Source: an uncultured Sphingomonas sp.
GTDB lineage: Bacteria; Pseudomonadota; Alphaproteobacteria; Sphingomonadales; Sphingomonadaceae
Length of the DNA stretch: 64,000 bases
Assembly (NCBI RefSeq): GCF_937871615.1
Contig: NZ_CALMPA010000039.1
Coordinates: 78,275-142,274, forward strand
Reading direction: 5' to 3'
Shown here: positions 24,241 through 32,068 of the stretch, piece by piece
Numbering within the stretch: the first letter of the stretch is position 1
How the letters are laid out: each line of letters starts with the position of its first letter
Notes under the pieces: generated by a model
What the model saw: only the letters and a program-made list of their open reading frames with translations
What the model was told of the DNA's origin: nothing
The model's database searches: none
Translations under genes and position numbers: made by a program

Positions 24241-26799
24241 TCAACCGTTCACCGCGCCGACCAGCGCGAGCAGCGCGCGCAGGCGCGGCACGCCGCCGGG
24301 CGTGGCGATGTAGCGCGGCTCCCATTGCGGCTGGAATTTCTCCTTGAACGCGCGCAGCCCGGTGAAGCGATAGAGCCGCTCGCCGCGTTCGAACAGGGCG
24401 CGCCCGATCTTCGCCCAGATCGGCGCGAGGCGATCCTCCGGCATCCCCGAAAGCGGCGCGAGGCCGAGGTTGAACGTCTCATGCCCCTGCTCCCGCCCCC
24501 ATTGGAACAGCCGCACGAACATCATGTCCATCGTGCCGGCGGGCGCATCGGGCAGGTGACGCATCAGATCGACCGACATCTCGCCCCCCGCCCCGTTTGC
24601 CCAGATATTGGCGAAAGCGAGCATCCTCTCGCCCTGTCGCACCACCGCGATCGGAAAGCGCGCAAGATAATCGGCGTCGAACGGGCCAAGGCTGAAACGC
24701 TTCTCCTCGCCCTCCTTGCCCGCCAGCCACGCATTGGAAACGGCACGCAGTTCCGCGATCGCCGCCGGAACCTGCGTTGGCGGGATCACGGCAAAGCTCA
24801 TCCCGTCGCGCGTCGCCCGGCGCAAGGCGGCGCGGAAATCCTTCGCCCGCGGGCCTTCGAGCGAGAAATCGGCAAGATCGACATGCGCCTCCTCGCCATA
24901 TTTCATCACCTCCAGCCCCATGTCGATCATCAGCGGCAGCATCTCGCTGCTGATCTGGTAGAAGCACAAGCGCCCGTGCGCCGCGTCGCAGGCGTGGCGG
25001 ATCGCCCAGACCAGTTCGCCCCACGCCGCTTCCGGCCCCACCGGATCGCCCATCACGATCCAGGTGCGGCCACGCACACTATACATCAGGAAAGCATCGC
25101 CGGCGGCTGAGATCACGAACCTTTTGTCGCCGGTGAACGCAAGATTCGCATCGGCCCGCGCGGTATGCGCGAGTGCTGCCTGCGCCACCGCTTCCGGCAG
25201 CTCGGCGCTGGCCGCCGGGCGCGCGCTGCGCCCCACCAGCAGGTGCCAGATCGCGATCGCCGCTATCAGCACTCCGGCGGCGAAAGTCGCGCGCAGGAAG
25301 CGCGGCGCATTGCCGTGCAACGCGAACTTCCACCACAAGGCGTCGCTGTACGGCACGCGCTTATAGGCGAAGAAACCGGCCCATGCGCTCAGGCCCAGCG
25401 CGGCGGCGGCCGCGGCGAGCCAGCGCCCGTCGAGCGGCTCGGTCGCGATGCCGCCGCGGCGATAGAAGGCGGGCCGCGCATATTGCAGCACGACGAGAAC
25501 GACGAACTGCAACATCGCCTCCTCGTAATCGAGCCCCTTGAGCAGCGAAAAGACGATCCCCGCGATCAGCAGGATTCGCGCCAGCACGAAGCCGCTGCGC
25601 AGCCGCGCGTTGAGCGCGGGCGCGACGAGCAGCAGGAGCGTGCCGACCAGGCTGCCGGCGAGATGCGATCCTTCGATGAACGGCAGCGGCAGCATTTCAT
25701 CGAGATCGCTCAGCCGCCCGCGCGCACCGGGCAGCGCCCCCGATACGAGCAGGATGAACCCGGCCACGAACACCAGCAGCGTGATCGCATTGGGCGCCAG
25801 CGCCCGCCCCACCTTGTCGAGCATCGAGAGGCCGGCGCCGATCGGGCGGCGCAGCGCGCTCGCCTCGCGCAGCACGAGCACGATCGCGGCGAGGAACAGC
25901 GGCAGGAGATAATAGACCAGCCGATAGAGCAGCAGCCCGGCGAACACCGCCGGCTTGTCCGCCGGCAGCGCCGCGAGCACCACCGCCTCGAACACGCCCA
26001 GCCCGCCCGGCACATGCGCGAACACCGCAATGACGATCGCCAGCACATAAGCGACGAAGAATGTGGGATAAGCCTCGATCGACAGCCCCGGCACCAGCAC
26101 GAACAGCACCGACGAAGCGAGTACCAGATCGACGATCGACACGCCGACCAGCGCGAGCAGATGCCTCGGCTCGGGCAGCGGCAGCGCGAAGCGCGCGATC
26201 CCGATGCGGCGGATGCCCCCCGCGCGCAGGATCGGCAGCACCAGCGCCGCCGCCAGCAGCGCAAGGCCGCAGCCATGCGCCGCCTTTGCCTCCAGCGTCC
26301 AATGCGCGATGTGCAGTGGCGCGTCCTGCACCAGCAATGCCGCGCCCGCTGTCGCGGCGATGCCGTTCCAGAAGGCGAGCGTGCCGATCGCCCCGACCTT
26401 CACCGCATCGGCGAGCGAAAGCCCCGCCTGCCCGTAAATGCGATAGCGCGCCGAATTGCCGGTCAGCAGCGACAAGCCGAGATTGTAGCTGATCGCATTG
26501 CCCAGGAACGAGGCCGTCGCGCCAATCTGCCACGGCTGCGGCCGCGCGATCACGCGCAGCGCGATCCAGTCGTGCAGGGTCAGCAACGTATAGCTCGCCG
26601 CGGTCAGCAGCATCGCGAGCGCGATCCGTTCCGCGGGCACCGCGCCGAGCGCCGCGCGCACCTCATGCAGATGAACTTCGGCAAGCACGAGCCGCAACGC
26701 GATGAAGCCAAGCAGCGCCATGCACGCCACCCCCGCGGGCACCCACCAGCGGCGATGGCGCGAAAGAAGCTCAGAAATCGCGAGGCCCCGGCGTTGCAT
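24241..26799 (-). CDS. mprF: Phosphatidylglycerol lysyltransferase/flippase
   Basis: The 852-residue membrane protein has two parts. The N-terminal portion (about residues 10-330) holds many spans of the MprF flippase (UPF0104) fold, with SYNLGLSLLTGNSARYRIYG and VPGGLGVFEAVVLAALP. More spans follow to about residue 530. The cytoplasmic C-terminal part (DUF2156, GNAT-like) has GDPVGPEAAWGELVWAI, GEMSVDLMRHLPDAPAGTMD and a final FKEKFQPQWEPRYIA. It aminoacylates phosphatidylglycerol from aminoacyl-tRNA, usually Lys, and flips it outward, lowering surface charge. ATG 26799 overlaps the DUF2147 stop by one base (TGATG). Confidence 0.95.
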   Translation of the reverse strand: MQRRGLAISELLSRHRRWWVPAGVACMALLGFIALRLVLAEVHLHEVRAALGAVPAERIALAMLLTAASYTLLTLHDWIALRVIARPQPWQIGATASFLGNAISYNLGLSLLTGNSARYRIYGQAGLSLADAVKVGAIGTLAFWNGIAATAGAALLVQDAPLHIAHWTLEAKAAHGCGLALLAAALVLPILRAGGIRRIGIARFALPLPEPRHLLALVGVSIVDLVLASSVLFVLVPGLSIEAYPTFFVAYVLAIVIAVFAHVPGGLGVFEAVVLAALPADKPAVFAGLLLYRLVYYLLPLFLAAIVLVLREASALRRPIGAGLSMLDKVGRALAPNAITLLVFVAGFILLVSGALPGARGRLSDLDEMLPLPFIEGSHLAGSLVGTLLLLVAPALNARLRSGFVLARILLIAGIVFSLLKGLDYEEAMLQFVVLVVLQYARPAFYRRGGIATEPLDGRWLAAAAAALGLSAWAGFFAYKRVPYSDALWWKFALHGNAPRFLRATFAAGVLIAAIAIWHLLVGRSARPAASAELPEAVAQAALAHTARADANLAFTGDKRFVISAAGDAFLMYSVRGRTWIVMGDPVGPEAAWGELVWAIRHACDAAHGRLCFYQISSEMLPLMIDMGLEVMKYGEEAHVDLADFSLEGPRAKDFRAALRRATRDGMSFAVIPPTQVPAAIAELRAVSNAWLAGKEGEEKRFSLGPFDADYLARFPIAVVRQGERMLAFANIWANGAGGEMSVDLMRHLPDAPAGTMDMMFVRLFQWGREQGHETFNLGLAPLSGMPEDRLAPIWAKIGRALFERGERLYRFTGLRAFKEKFQPQWEPRYIATPGGVPRLRALLALVGAVNG

Positions 26800-27209
26800 C
26801 ACCTGAGCCGATGCCACTCCTGCGAGCGGCAGAAATAATGCCGGACGAGACAATTGGAAATCTTCAGCCGGTCCGGCGCGATCAGGCTGATGTGCGAGGG
26901 GAAGCTGCGCCCCATATCCGGCACGAACAGCCGGCCGGACCATGTGCCGCCACGGCTGGGGTGATAGTTGCGCAGCAATTGCGTGCCGACAAGGTGGGTT
27001 ATACCAGCCGCACGCGCATCCGCCATCGCCTGATCGTTGGCCCAGACGATCGTGCCGCACACGCCATTGTTGCACGGCATGGTGCGCACCGCGAGCGTGC
27101 CGCGCGGATTGCCCCACACGCCGATCGGCATGGCGATCGCCGCCGCCGCGCCGGGCGCCGCGAGCAGCGCGCCGAGCGTGATCGCCGCAACGGTCTTCCA
27201 GCCTTTCAT
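26799..27209 (-). CDS. Secreted DUF2147 domain protein
   Basis: The 136-residue protein has a signal peptide (VAAITLGALLAAPGAAAAIA) and a short DUF2147 domain: PIGVWGNPRGTLAVRTMPC, then NNGVCGTIVWAND, HPSRGGTWSGRLFVPDMGR, and the terminal FCRSQEWHRL. DUF2147 proteins are small periplasmic lipocalin-like proteins of unknown function. It lies inside an acvB-mprF pair, with ATGA overlap to acvB upstream and TGATG overlap to mprF downstream. Translation of all three is therefore probably coupled, and a role in envelope lipid modification is suggested by position only. Confidence 0.9.
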   Translation of the reverse strand: MKGWKTVAAITLGALLAAPGAAAAIAMPIGVWGNPRGTLAVRTMPCNNGVCGTIVWANDQAMADARAAGITHLVGTQLLRNYHPSRGGTWSGRLFVPDMGRSFPSHISLIAPDRLKISNCLVRHYFCRSQEWHRLR

Positions 27210-27985
27210 CCCCGTCCCCCCGATCCCCGCATCGGCAATGCCGTCACGCGGGCGAGCGCGCTCATAACATTGCGCGTGATCGCAGCGGTATCGAAATCGA
27301 GGAAATGGCCGCCGGGCATCGCGATATTCGTCACATTCGGCTGGGTGATGCCCGCGCAGGCACTGTCGGCTTCCTCCGCGCCATGGATACAGACCAGCGG
27401 CGCCCAGGTGATTGCGCCGATGCCGCGCCGCGCGTCGCTGTCCGGCGTGCCGAGGTAGGTGATGTTGCTGGGATCGGCGCGGAAGAACACATGCCGCCCC
27501 GGCACGATCAGCACCACCGCCGCAACGCGGTGGCGCAGATTTTCGGGCAGGGCCGGGAGCGCGGCGGCAAGCACGTCCGCGCCGAACGAGCGACCGATCA
27601 GCACCAGCCGTTCGGCGTGGGAAGCCGCCAGCGCGGTGCGCACCGCATCGGCGATGATCGCATCGGTCTCGGCAGCGGTACGCCGGGCGCGGAACGCAAC
27701 CGGGGTGTTGAACCCGATCACTGGAATCCCGCGCGCCGCCAGCAGATCGGCCATGGTGTCGCCCGGCCCGAAGCGCAGGCCCATGTCGCCGGAGAGATAA
27801 AGGGCCGCGACGTCTCCATGCGCTGGCCCGGTCGCCGCCATGGCTTCATATGGATCGCGATCGAAATAGCTGCCGCGCCAAAGCAAGCCGATCAGGATCA
27901 GCGCCAGCACCGCAAGGCCGGCCAGCAATCGCCGCACCCAGCGCCTGCCTTGCCTGTTCGCCACGATTTCCGGTTTTCCGTGCAT
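27206..27985 (-). CDS. AcvB/VirJ family protein, probable lysyl-PG hydrolase
   Basis: The 259-residue protein has an N-terminal anchor (LLAGLAVLALILIGLLW) and a single VirJ domain of alpha/beta hydrolase type. It contains AALYLSGDMGLRF, the nucleophile region LVLIGRSFGADVLAAALP and VVLIVPGRHVFFRADPSN, and near the end VCIHGAEEADSACAG and GGHFLDFD with the likely catalytic His. In Agrobacterium, AcvB is encoded with the MprF homologue LpiA and hydrolyses lysyl-phosphatidylglycerol in the periplasm. Here it is first in an operon with mprF, which supports the same role. It is about half the length of full AcvB and closer to VirJ in size. Confidence 0.9.
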   Translation of the reverse strand: MHGKPEIVANRQGRRWVRRLLAGLAVLALILIGLLWRGSYFDRDPYEAMAATGPAHGDVAALYLSGDMGLRFGPGDTMADLLAARGIPVIGFNTPVAFRARRTAAETDAIIADAVRTALAASHAERLVLIGRSFGADVLAAALPALPENLRHRVAAVVLIVPGRHVFFRADPSNITYLGTPDSDARRGIGAITWAPLVCIHGAEEADSACAGITQPNVTNIAMPGGHFLDFDTAAITRNVMSALARVTALPMRGSGGRG

Positions 27986-28061
27986 GAGCCCGCAATATCA
28001 ATCCACCTGTATTCACGCGGTTTCAGCAACATGACGAAATCGTCACGCTGCGGATGCGCGA

Positions 28062-28096
28062 TTGACTCGCCCCCTTGGTGAGAACAAAATAGGAAC
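28062..28096 (+). promoter_or_regulatory. SOS-type promoter with LexA box, no gene downstream
   Basis: GAAC at 28082-28085 and GAAC at 28093-28096 are separated by seven bases, the alphaproteobacterial LexA box. TTGACT at 28062-28067 and CAAAAT at 28085-28090 are 17 bases apart and place the box over the -10, facing right. To the right there is only an IS5-like transposase remnant. On the other side the box lies about 97 bases before acvB, which it could also affect. Confidence 0.6.
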
Positions 28097-28235
28097 TTAT
28101 TTCCTGTTGCGAGTCCCGACCCTGTGTCCATCCCACCATCATTGTTAGTTAACAGACTGACCCAGGGTGCAGTGACATTTTAGAGATTCACAGGGGCCAG
28201 GATCTCCGATTCAACACTGGCTTTTGGATGCTGGT

Positions 28236-28355
28236 GTGACAGGCGAGGTACTTCGGGACGATCAATGGGAACGGCTGCGGGAGTTTGTGCCGGGCGGACG
28301 CAAGGGCAAACGTGGCCCTCGCAGCGACGGCGGGCTGTTTCTCGATCCACACTGA
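28236..28355 (+). pseudogene. IS5-family transposase N-terminal remnant
   Basis: A 39-codon frame encodes DDQWERLREFVPGGRKGKRG, then PRSDGGLFLD and a stop. This matches the start of IS5/IS427-group transposases, whose usual opening is a 'DEQWERIEPFLPG..GKRGPR' type segment. The catalytic DDE domain is missing, so the element is dead. No clear terminal inverted repeats or target duplication could be placed. The flanking region from 27986 to 28464 holds no other gene apart from the SOS-type promoter at 28062. Confidence 0.75.
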
Positions 28356-28464
28356 CAGCACGCAACGGAACCGATCCGCCGTGCCGCTTGCCGTGACGCG
28401 CGGTTCGCCGTTCACCGACGCTGGCGGCAGTGGCCCCGGCGATCACGCCGGGGCTGTCATGCCC

Positions 28465-28737
28465 TTACTTTTTTGCTGAACGGTGATGAGCGCGATGCGC
28501 CTTCGCACGGTGATGCGTCGCGTGATGCGAACGCTTCACATGATGCTTTTTCGCGGCGTGATGCTTCCTCGCCTCATGATGCCGTGCCTGCCGCATATGA
28601 TGGCTGGCCGAACGGACACCCTGCACGCAATTGTCGCGCACCGTGGCCGAACAGGGAGGATAATCCGCAGCCGACGCGGAGCCTGCCGCAGTCAACATCC
28701 CCAACGCGAGTGCTCCGAGAAGGACGATCTTTTTCAT
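28465..28737 (-). CDS. Small secreted His-rich protein
   Basis: The 90-residue protein starts with a signal peptide (MKKIVLLGALALGMLTAAGS, cleavage near ASA-AD). A short cysteine-containing segment (YPPCSATVRDNCVQGVR) follows, then a tail of about 48 residues that is mostly His, Lys, Ala and Arg, with repeated HH pairs (HHEARKHHAAKKHH). The tail could bind metal ions or anionic surfaces; both are inferred from composition. RBS GAGGTGAGAG lies before the ATG. It is a lone gene between the IS remnant and the fumarylacetoacetase. Confidence 0.75.
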   Translation of the reverse strand: MKKIVLLGALALGMLTAAGSASAADYPPCSATVRDNCVQGVRSASHHMRQARHHEARKHHAAKKHHVKRSHHATHHRAKAHRAHHRSAKK

Positions 28738-28877
28738 GATCTCTCACCTCCGTCTTGTTTTCTCTCGTCCGCGTCCGCCGAGCCATCGGCGGACACGCGA
28801 CGCGACATTGCCCGCACATCGGGTAAAATCCCAGTTAATTCGTGGTCATCCTCCGGCCACCCGCGCCATCGCCCCGA

Positions 28878-29882
28878 TCAACTGCCGATCACCTGCTCGA
28901 TCACGCCGAAAATCGGGTGATGCCGATCGTCCTCCGCCCAGATGCGCACGGTATCGCCGCGTTTCAGGAACGGGGTTGCCGGTTTGCCGGCCAGGATCGT
29001 CTCCACCGTGCGCACCTCGGCGATGCAGCAATAGCCCACGCCGCCCTGCGCGATCGGCTTGCCCGGACCGCCATTCGCATCGCTATTCGATACCGTGCCC
29101 GAGCCGATGATCGTTCCCGCGCCCAGCGCGCGCGTCTTCGCCGCATGGGCGATCAGAGTGCCGAAATCGAACGTCATGTCGACCCCCGCCTCGACCCGGC
29201 CGAATGCAGCGCCGTTCACGTCGACCATCAGCTTGCGATGCAATTTGCCGTCCCGCCACCACTCGCCAAGGCTGTCGGGCGTGACGAACACGGGAGAAAA
29301 GGCCGACGCCGGCTTGGACTGGAAGAAACCGAATCCCTTGCCCAATTCCCCCGGAATGAGATTGCGCAGCGACACATCGTTGGTGAGGCCGATCAGCCGC
29401 ACGGCGGCCAGCGCCTCCTCCCGCGTCGCGCCGAGCGGCACGTCGCCGGTGACGACCACCACTTCGGCCTCAAGATCGCAGCCCCATGCCTCGTCGGCGA
29501 GCGGGATCGCATCACGCGCGCCGAGGAAGCCATCCGACCCGCCCTGATACATCAGCGGATCACGCCAGAAGCTCTCGGGCATCTCCGCGCCCCGCGCCTG
29601 CCGCACCAGCGCGACATGGTTCACATAGGCCGATCCGTCCGCCCATTGGAAAGCGCGCGGCAGCGGCGCGGCGGCATCATGCTCGTGGAAACGTTCGCGC
29701 GGGATCGTCTGATGCTCCAGATCCGTCGCCAGAAGCTCAAGCAGTGGCGCGATCCGATCCCAGTCATCCAGCGCCGCCTGCAGCGTCGGGCAAAGGTGAG
29801 TCGCATCGGCACACCAGGCGAGATCGCTGGAAACCACGACGAGCTTTCCGTCGCGACCATGCTTCAGGCTTGCTAGTTTCAT
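28878..29882 (-). CDS. Fumarylacetoacetate hydrolase family protein, probable fumarylacetoacetase
   Basis: The 334-residue enzyme has the FAH fold and the longer form used in bacterial tyrosine degradation. The N-terminus KLASLKHGRDGKLVVVSSDL is typical. Metal-site residues appear in CDLEAEVVVVTGDVP and LIGLTNDVSLRNL, with later GTIIGSGTVSNSD and RGDTVRIWAEDD. It would split fumarylacetoacetate into fumarate and acetoacetate, completing the hppD/hmgA pathway encoded at 16-19 kb. It is divergent from the acyl-CoA dehydrogenase at 30059. A related FAH-fold hydrolase with another substrate cannot be excluded. Confidence 0.88.
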   Translation of the reverse strand: MKLASLKHGRDGKLVVVSSDLAWCADATHLCPTLQAALDDWDRIAPLLELLATDLEHQTIPRERFHEHDAAAPLPRAFQWADGSAYVNHVALVRQARGAEMPESFWRDPLMYQGGSDGFLGARDAIPLADEAWGCDLEAEVVVVTGDVPLGATREEALAAVRLIGLTNDVSLRNLIPGELGKGFGFFQSKPASAFSPVFVTPDSLGEWWRDGKLHRKLMVDVNGAAFGRVEAGVDMTFDFGTLIAHAAKTRALGAGTIIGSGTVSNSDANGGPGKPIAQGGVGYCCIAEVRTVETILAGKPATPFLKRGDTVRIWAEDDRHHPIFGVIEQVIGS

Positions 29883-30058
29883 TTGTTACGATCTCCTTCG
29901 CCGGCTCTTTGCCGCGATCGGCCGGCTGAGTCGAGAGCGTGGGCCGACGCGCGCGTCCGCGCAAGCCGCCGCAACGCTCCATAACAAAAGTTACTTGACC
30001 CCCCGCCTGCGCACCGCGAGAAGGCTCACAACAGTTTTGGACATAAGGATTGCCCAGC

Positions 30059-31213
30059 ATGTCGCTCGATACCGTCGCCGGTCGTTTCGCCTATAACGAG
30101 GATCACGAGGCGTTCCGCCAGACGGTCCGCAGCTTCCTCGCCAAGGAAGGCGTGCCCAATTCGGATCAGTGGGAAAAGGATCGGCTGGTGCCCAAATCCT
30201 TCTGGCAGCAGGCGGGCGAAATCGGGATGCTCTGCCCCACCGTGCCGGAAGCCTATGGCGGGCTGGGCCTCGATTTCGGCTATAACGCGATCGTCGACGA
30301 GGAAATGGCCTATGCGGGCGTGCCCGCCGGCTTCTCGCTCCAGTCCGATATCGTCGCGGGTTACATGGAAACCTACGGCTCGGAGGAGCAGAAGAAGGAA
30401 TGGTTGCCCAAGATGGTGTCGGGCGACGTGATAACCGCGATCGCGATGACCGAGCCGGGCACGGGCAGCGATCTTCAGGCGATCCGCACCACCGCGCGCA
30501 AGGATGGCAATCACTATGTCATCAACGGCTCGAAGACCTATATCACCAACGGCCAGAACACCGATCTGACGCTGGTGGTCGCCAAGACTGATCCCAACGC
30601 GCAGCCGGCGTGGAAGGGAATGTCGATCATTCTGGTCGAAAGCGATCGTGAAGGCTTCTCGAAGGGCCGCAAGCTCGACAAGATCGGGCAGGACGCCGCC
30701 GACACTTCCGAACTGTTCTTTGAAGACGTGCGCGTGCCGATCACCAACTGCCTCGGTGAAGAAGGCATGGGCTTCATCTATCTGATGAGCCAGTTGCCGC
30801 AGGAGCGGCTGTCGATCGCGGTTTCCTGCCAGGCATCGGCGCAGAAGGCGTTTGACGACACGGTCGCCTTCACCAAGGAACGCAAGGCGTTCAAGGGCAC
30901 GGTGTTCGATTTCCAGAACACGAAGTTCGTCTTGGCCGACATCAAGTCCAAGCTCCAGATCGGCTGGGCGCACCTCGACTGGGCGATCGCGCGCCACCTG
31001 AAGGGCGAACTGACCAACGAGGAAGGCGCGGCGGCCAAGCTGTGGCATACCGATCTTCAGTGGGAAGTGATGGACAAGTGCCTCCAGCTTCATGGCGGCG
31101 CGGGCTATATGAACGAATATCCGATCGCCCGCATGTGGCGCGGCGCGCGCGTCAGCCGGATCTACGGCGGCACGAACGAGATCATGAAGGAAGTGATCGC
31201 GCGCAAGCTGTAA
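30059..31213 (+). CDS. Acyl-CoA dehydrogenase, long-chain type
   Basis: The 384-residue FAD enzyme introduces the first double bond in beta-oxidation. It has ITAIAMTEPGTGSDLQAIRT (FAD/substrate contact), GSKTYITNGQ, and the C-terminal LQLHGGAGYMNEYPIARMW and YGGTNEIMKE. The LPQERLSIAV segment resembles the G-helix of mammalian LCAD, where the catalytic Glu lies, suggesting long or branched substrates. The start is ATG 30059, with AAGGA nine bases upstream; a TTG at 30050 abuts that RBS. The inverted repeat 31200-31257 overlaps its 3' end. Confidence 0.95.
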   Translation: MSLDTVAGRFAYNEDHEAFRQTVRSFLAKEGVPNSDQWEKDRLVPKSFWQQAGEIGMLCPTVPEAYGGLGLDFGYNAIVDEEMAYAGVPAGFSLQSDIVAGYMETYGSEEQKKEWLPKMVSGDVITAIAMTEPGTGSDLQAIRTTARKDGNHYVINGSKTYITNGQNTDLTLVVAKTDPNAQPAWKGMSIILVESDREGFSKGRKLDKIGQDAADTSELFFEDVRVPITNCLGEEGMGFIYLMSQLPQERLSIAVSCQASAQKAFDDTVAFTKERKAFKGTVFDFQNTKFVLADIKSKLQIGWAHLDWAIARHLKGELTNEEGAAAKLWHTDLQWEVMDKCLQLHGGAGYMNEYPIARMWRGARVSRIYGGTNEIMKEVIARKL

Positions 31214-31257
31214 GCGCGGCTACGTCCGCGCCGGTCGCGCAGCGAACAGCTTGCGCG
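31200..31257 (+). repeat. Inverted repeat spanning the acyl-CoA dehydrogenase stop
   Basis: CGCGCAAGCTGT at 31200-31211 and ACAGCTTGCGCG at 31246-31257 are perfect 12-bp inverted copies separated by 34 bases. The left arm is inside the last codons of the dehydrogenase. No T-run follows, so it may act as a 3' stabiliser or weak terminator. Confidence 0.6.
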
Positions 31258-31419
31258 GCCGGCGGACGGGCGCCCTTCAATGGCGCCCGATCCGGCCGAC
31301 GGCGCGACGCCCCACTCCCCCGCGCGGACCAACGGAGCCGAAAGGCTGGCGTAAAGAAGCTGAGACATCGGCGCAGGCGCCTCTTGGCAAATACCCTCCA
31401 AACGCGGCATCCTCGCGCC

Positions 31420-31869
31420 ATGCCGCCCGCGATCACCTTCACCGTCGCCCCGCGCGCCGATGGCGACATGTCGGCGATCCCGATCGACTTCGATCAGCGC
31501 GCGGTGTTCGGCACTGCGCGACCGCCGGTGGTGGTGACGATCAACGGCTACAGCTATCGCAGCACGATCGCGATCATGCGCGGCGAGGCATTCGTGCCGC
31601 TGCGCCGATCGCACCAGCAGGCGGCGGGTGTTGTGCCCGGCCAGCCTTTTGGCGTGACGCTCGCGCTCGACACCGAACCGCGCATCGTCACATTGCCCGC
31701 CGACCTCGCCGCGATGCTCGATACGGCGAACGCGCGCGCCGGATGGGGCCGGCTGAGCTTCACCGCGCAGCGCGAGCATGTCGAAGCGATCGAGGGCGCC
31801 AAACGCCCGGAAACACGCGCAAAACGCCTCGCCGCCGCGCTTGCCGCAGCCGCCTCTCGCGTGCCGTGA
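31420..31869 (+). CDS. DUF1905/YdeI-like small protein
   Basis: The 149-residue protein has the DUF1905 barrel (AVFGTARPPVVVTINGYSYR, STIAIMRGEAFVPLRRSHQQ, GVTLALDTEPRIV) and then a YdeI/OmpD-associated helical tail (SFTAQREHVEAIEGAKRPET, with RAKRLAAALAAA). The fusion is common, but its biochemical role is not established. It has no signal peptide. A 206-base gap with an inverted repeat separates it from the acyl-CoA dehydrogenase. It ends shortly before the helicase leader. Confidence 0.88.
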   Translation: MPPAITFTVAPRADGDMSAIPIDFDQRAVFGTARPPVVVTINGYSYRSTIAIMRGEAFVPLRRSHQQAAGVVPGQPFGVTLALDTEPRIVTLPADLAAMLDTANARAGWGRLSFTAQREHVEAIEGAKRPETRAKRLAAALAAAASRVP

Positions 31870-32068
31870 CTTGACATTTCGCCGCCGCGCCCGCATCTGC
31901 GCCGCCGATCGAGGCGTTTAAAAACGCAGCGTGATCGGGCCTTTCGCGGCCCCGGCTCCGCCTCGATTGTCGTTCGGGCATCCCAAGTCACGCGGGGCGT
32001 CAATCTTCCCGCCTCCGCGCGCGCCCTTCGGCCCGCGCGGCCCGGCATATTTGCAGGTATTTCATTTC

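Noticed and set aside
25165-26838. 557-codon plus-strand frame opposite mprF
   Set aside because: It is rich in Arg, Gln, His and Pro with no recognisable fold, as expected for the GC-rich antisense shadow of mprF, whose motifs are clear.
28842-29876. 344-codon plus-strand frame opposite fumarylacetoacetase
   Set aside because: The minus strand encodes a full-length FAH-family enzyme; the plus frame is a composition artefact.
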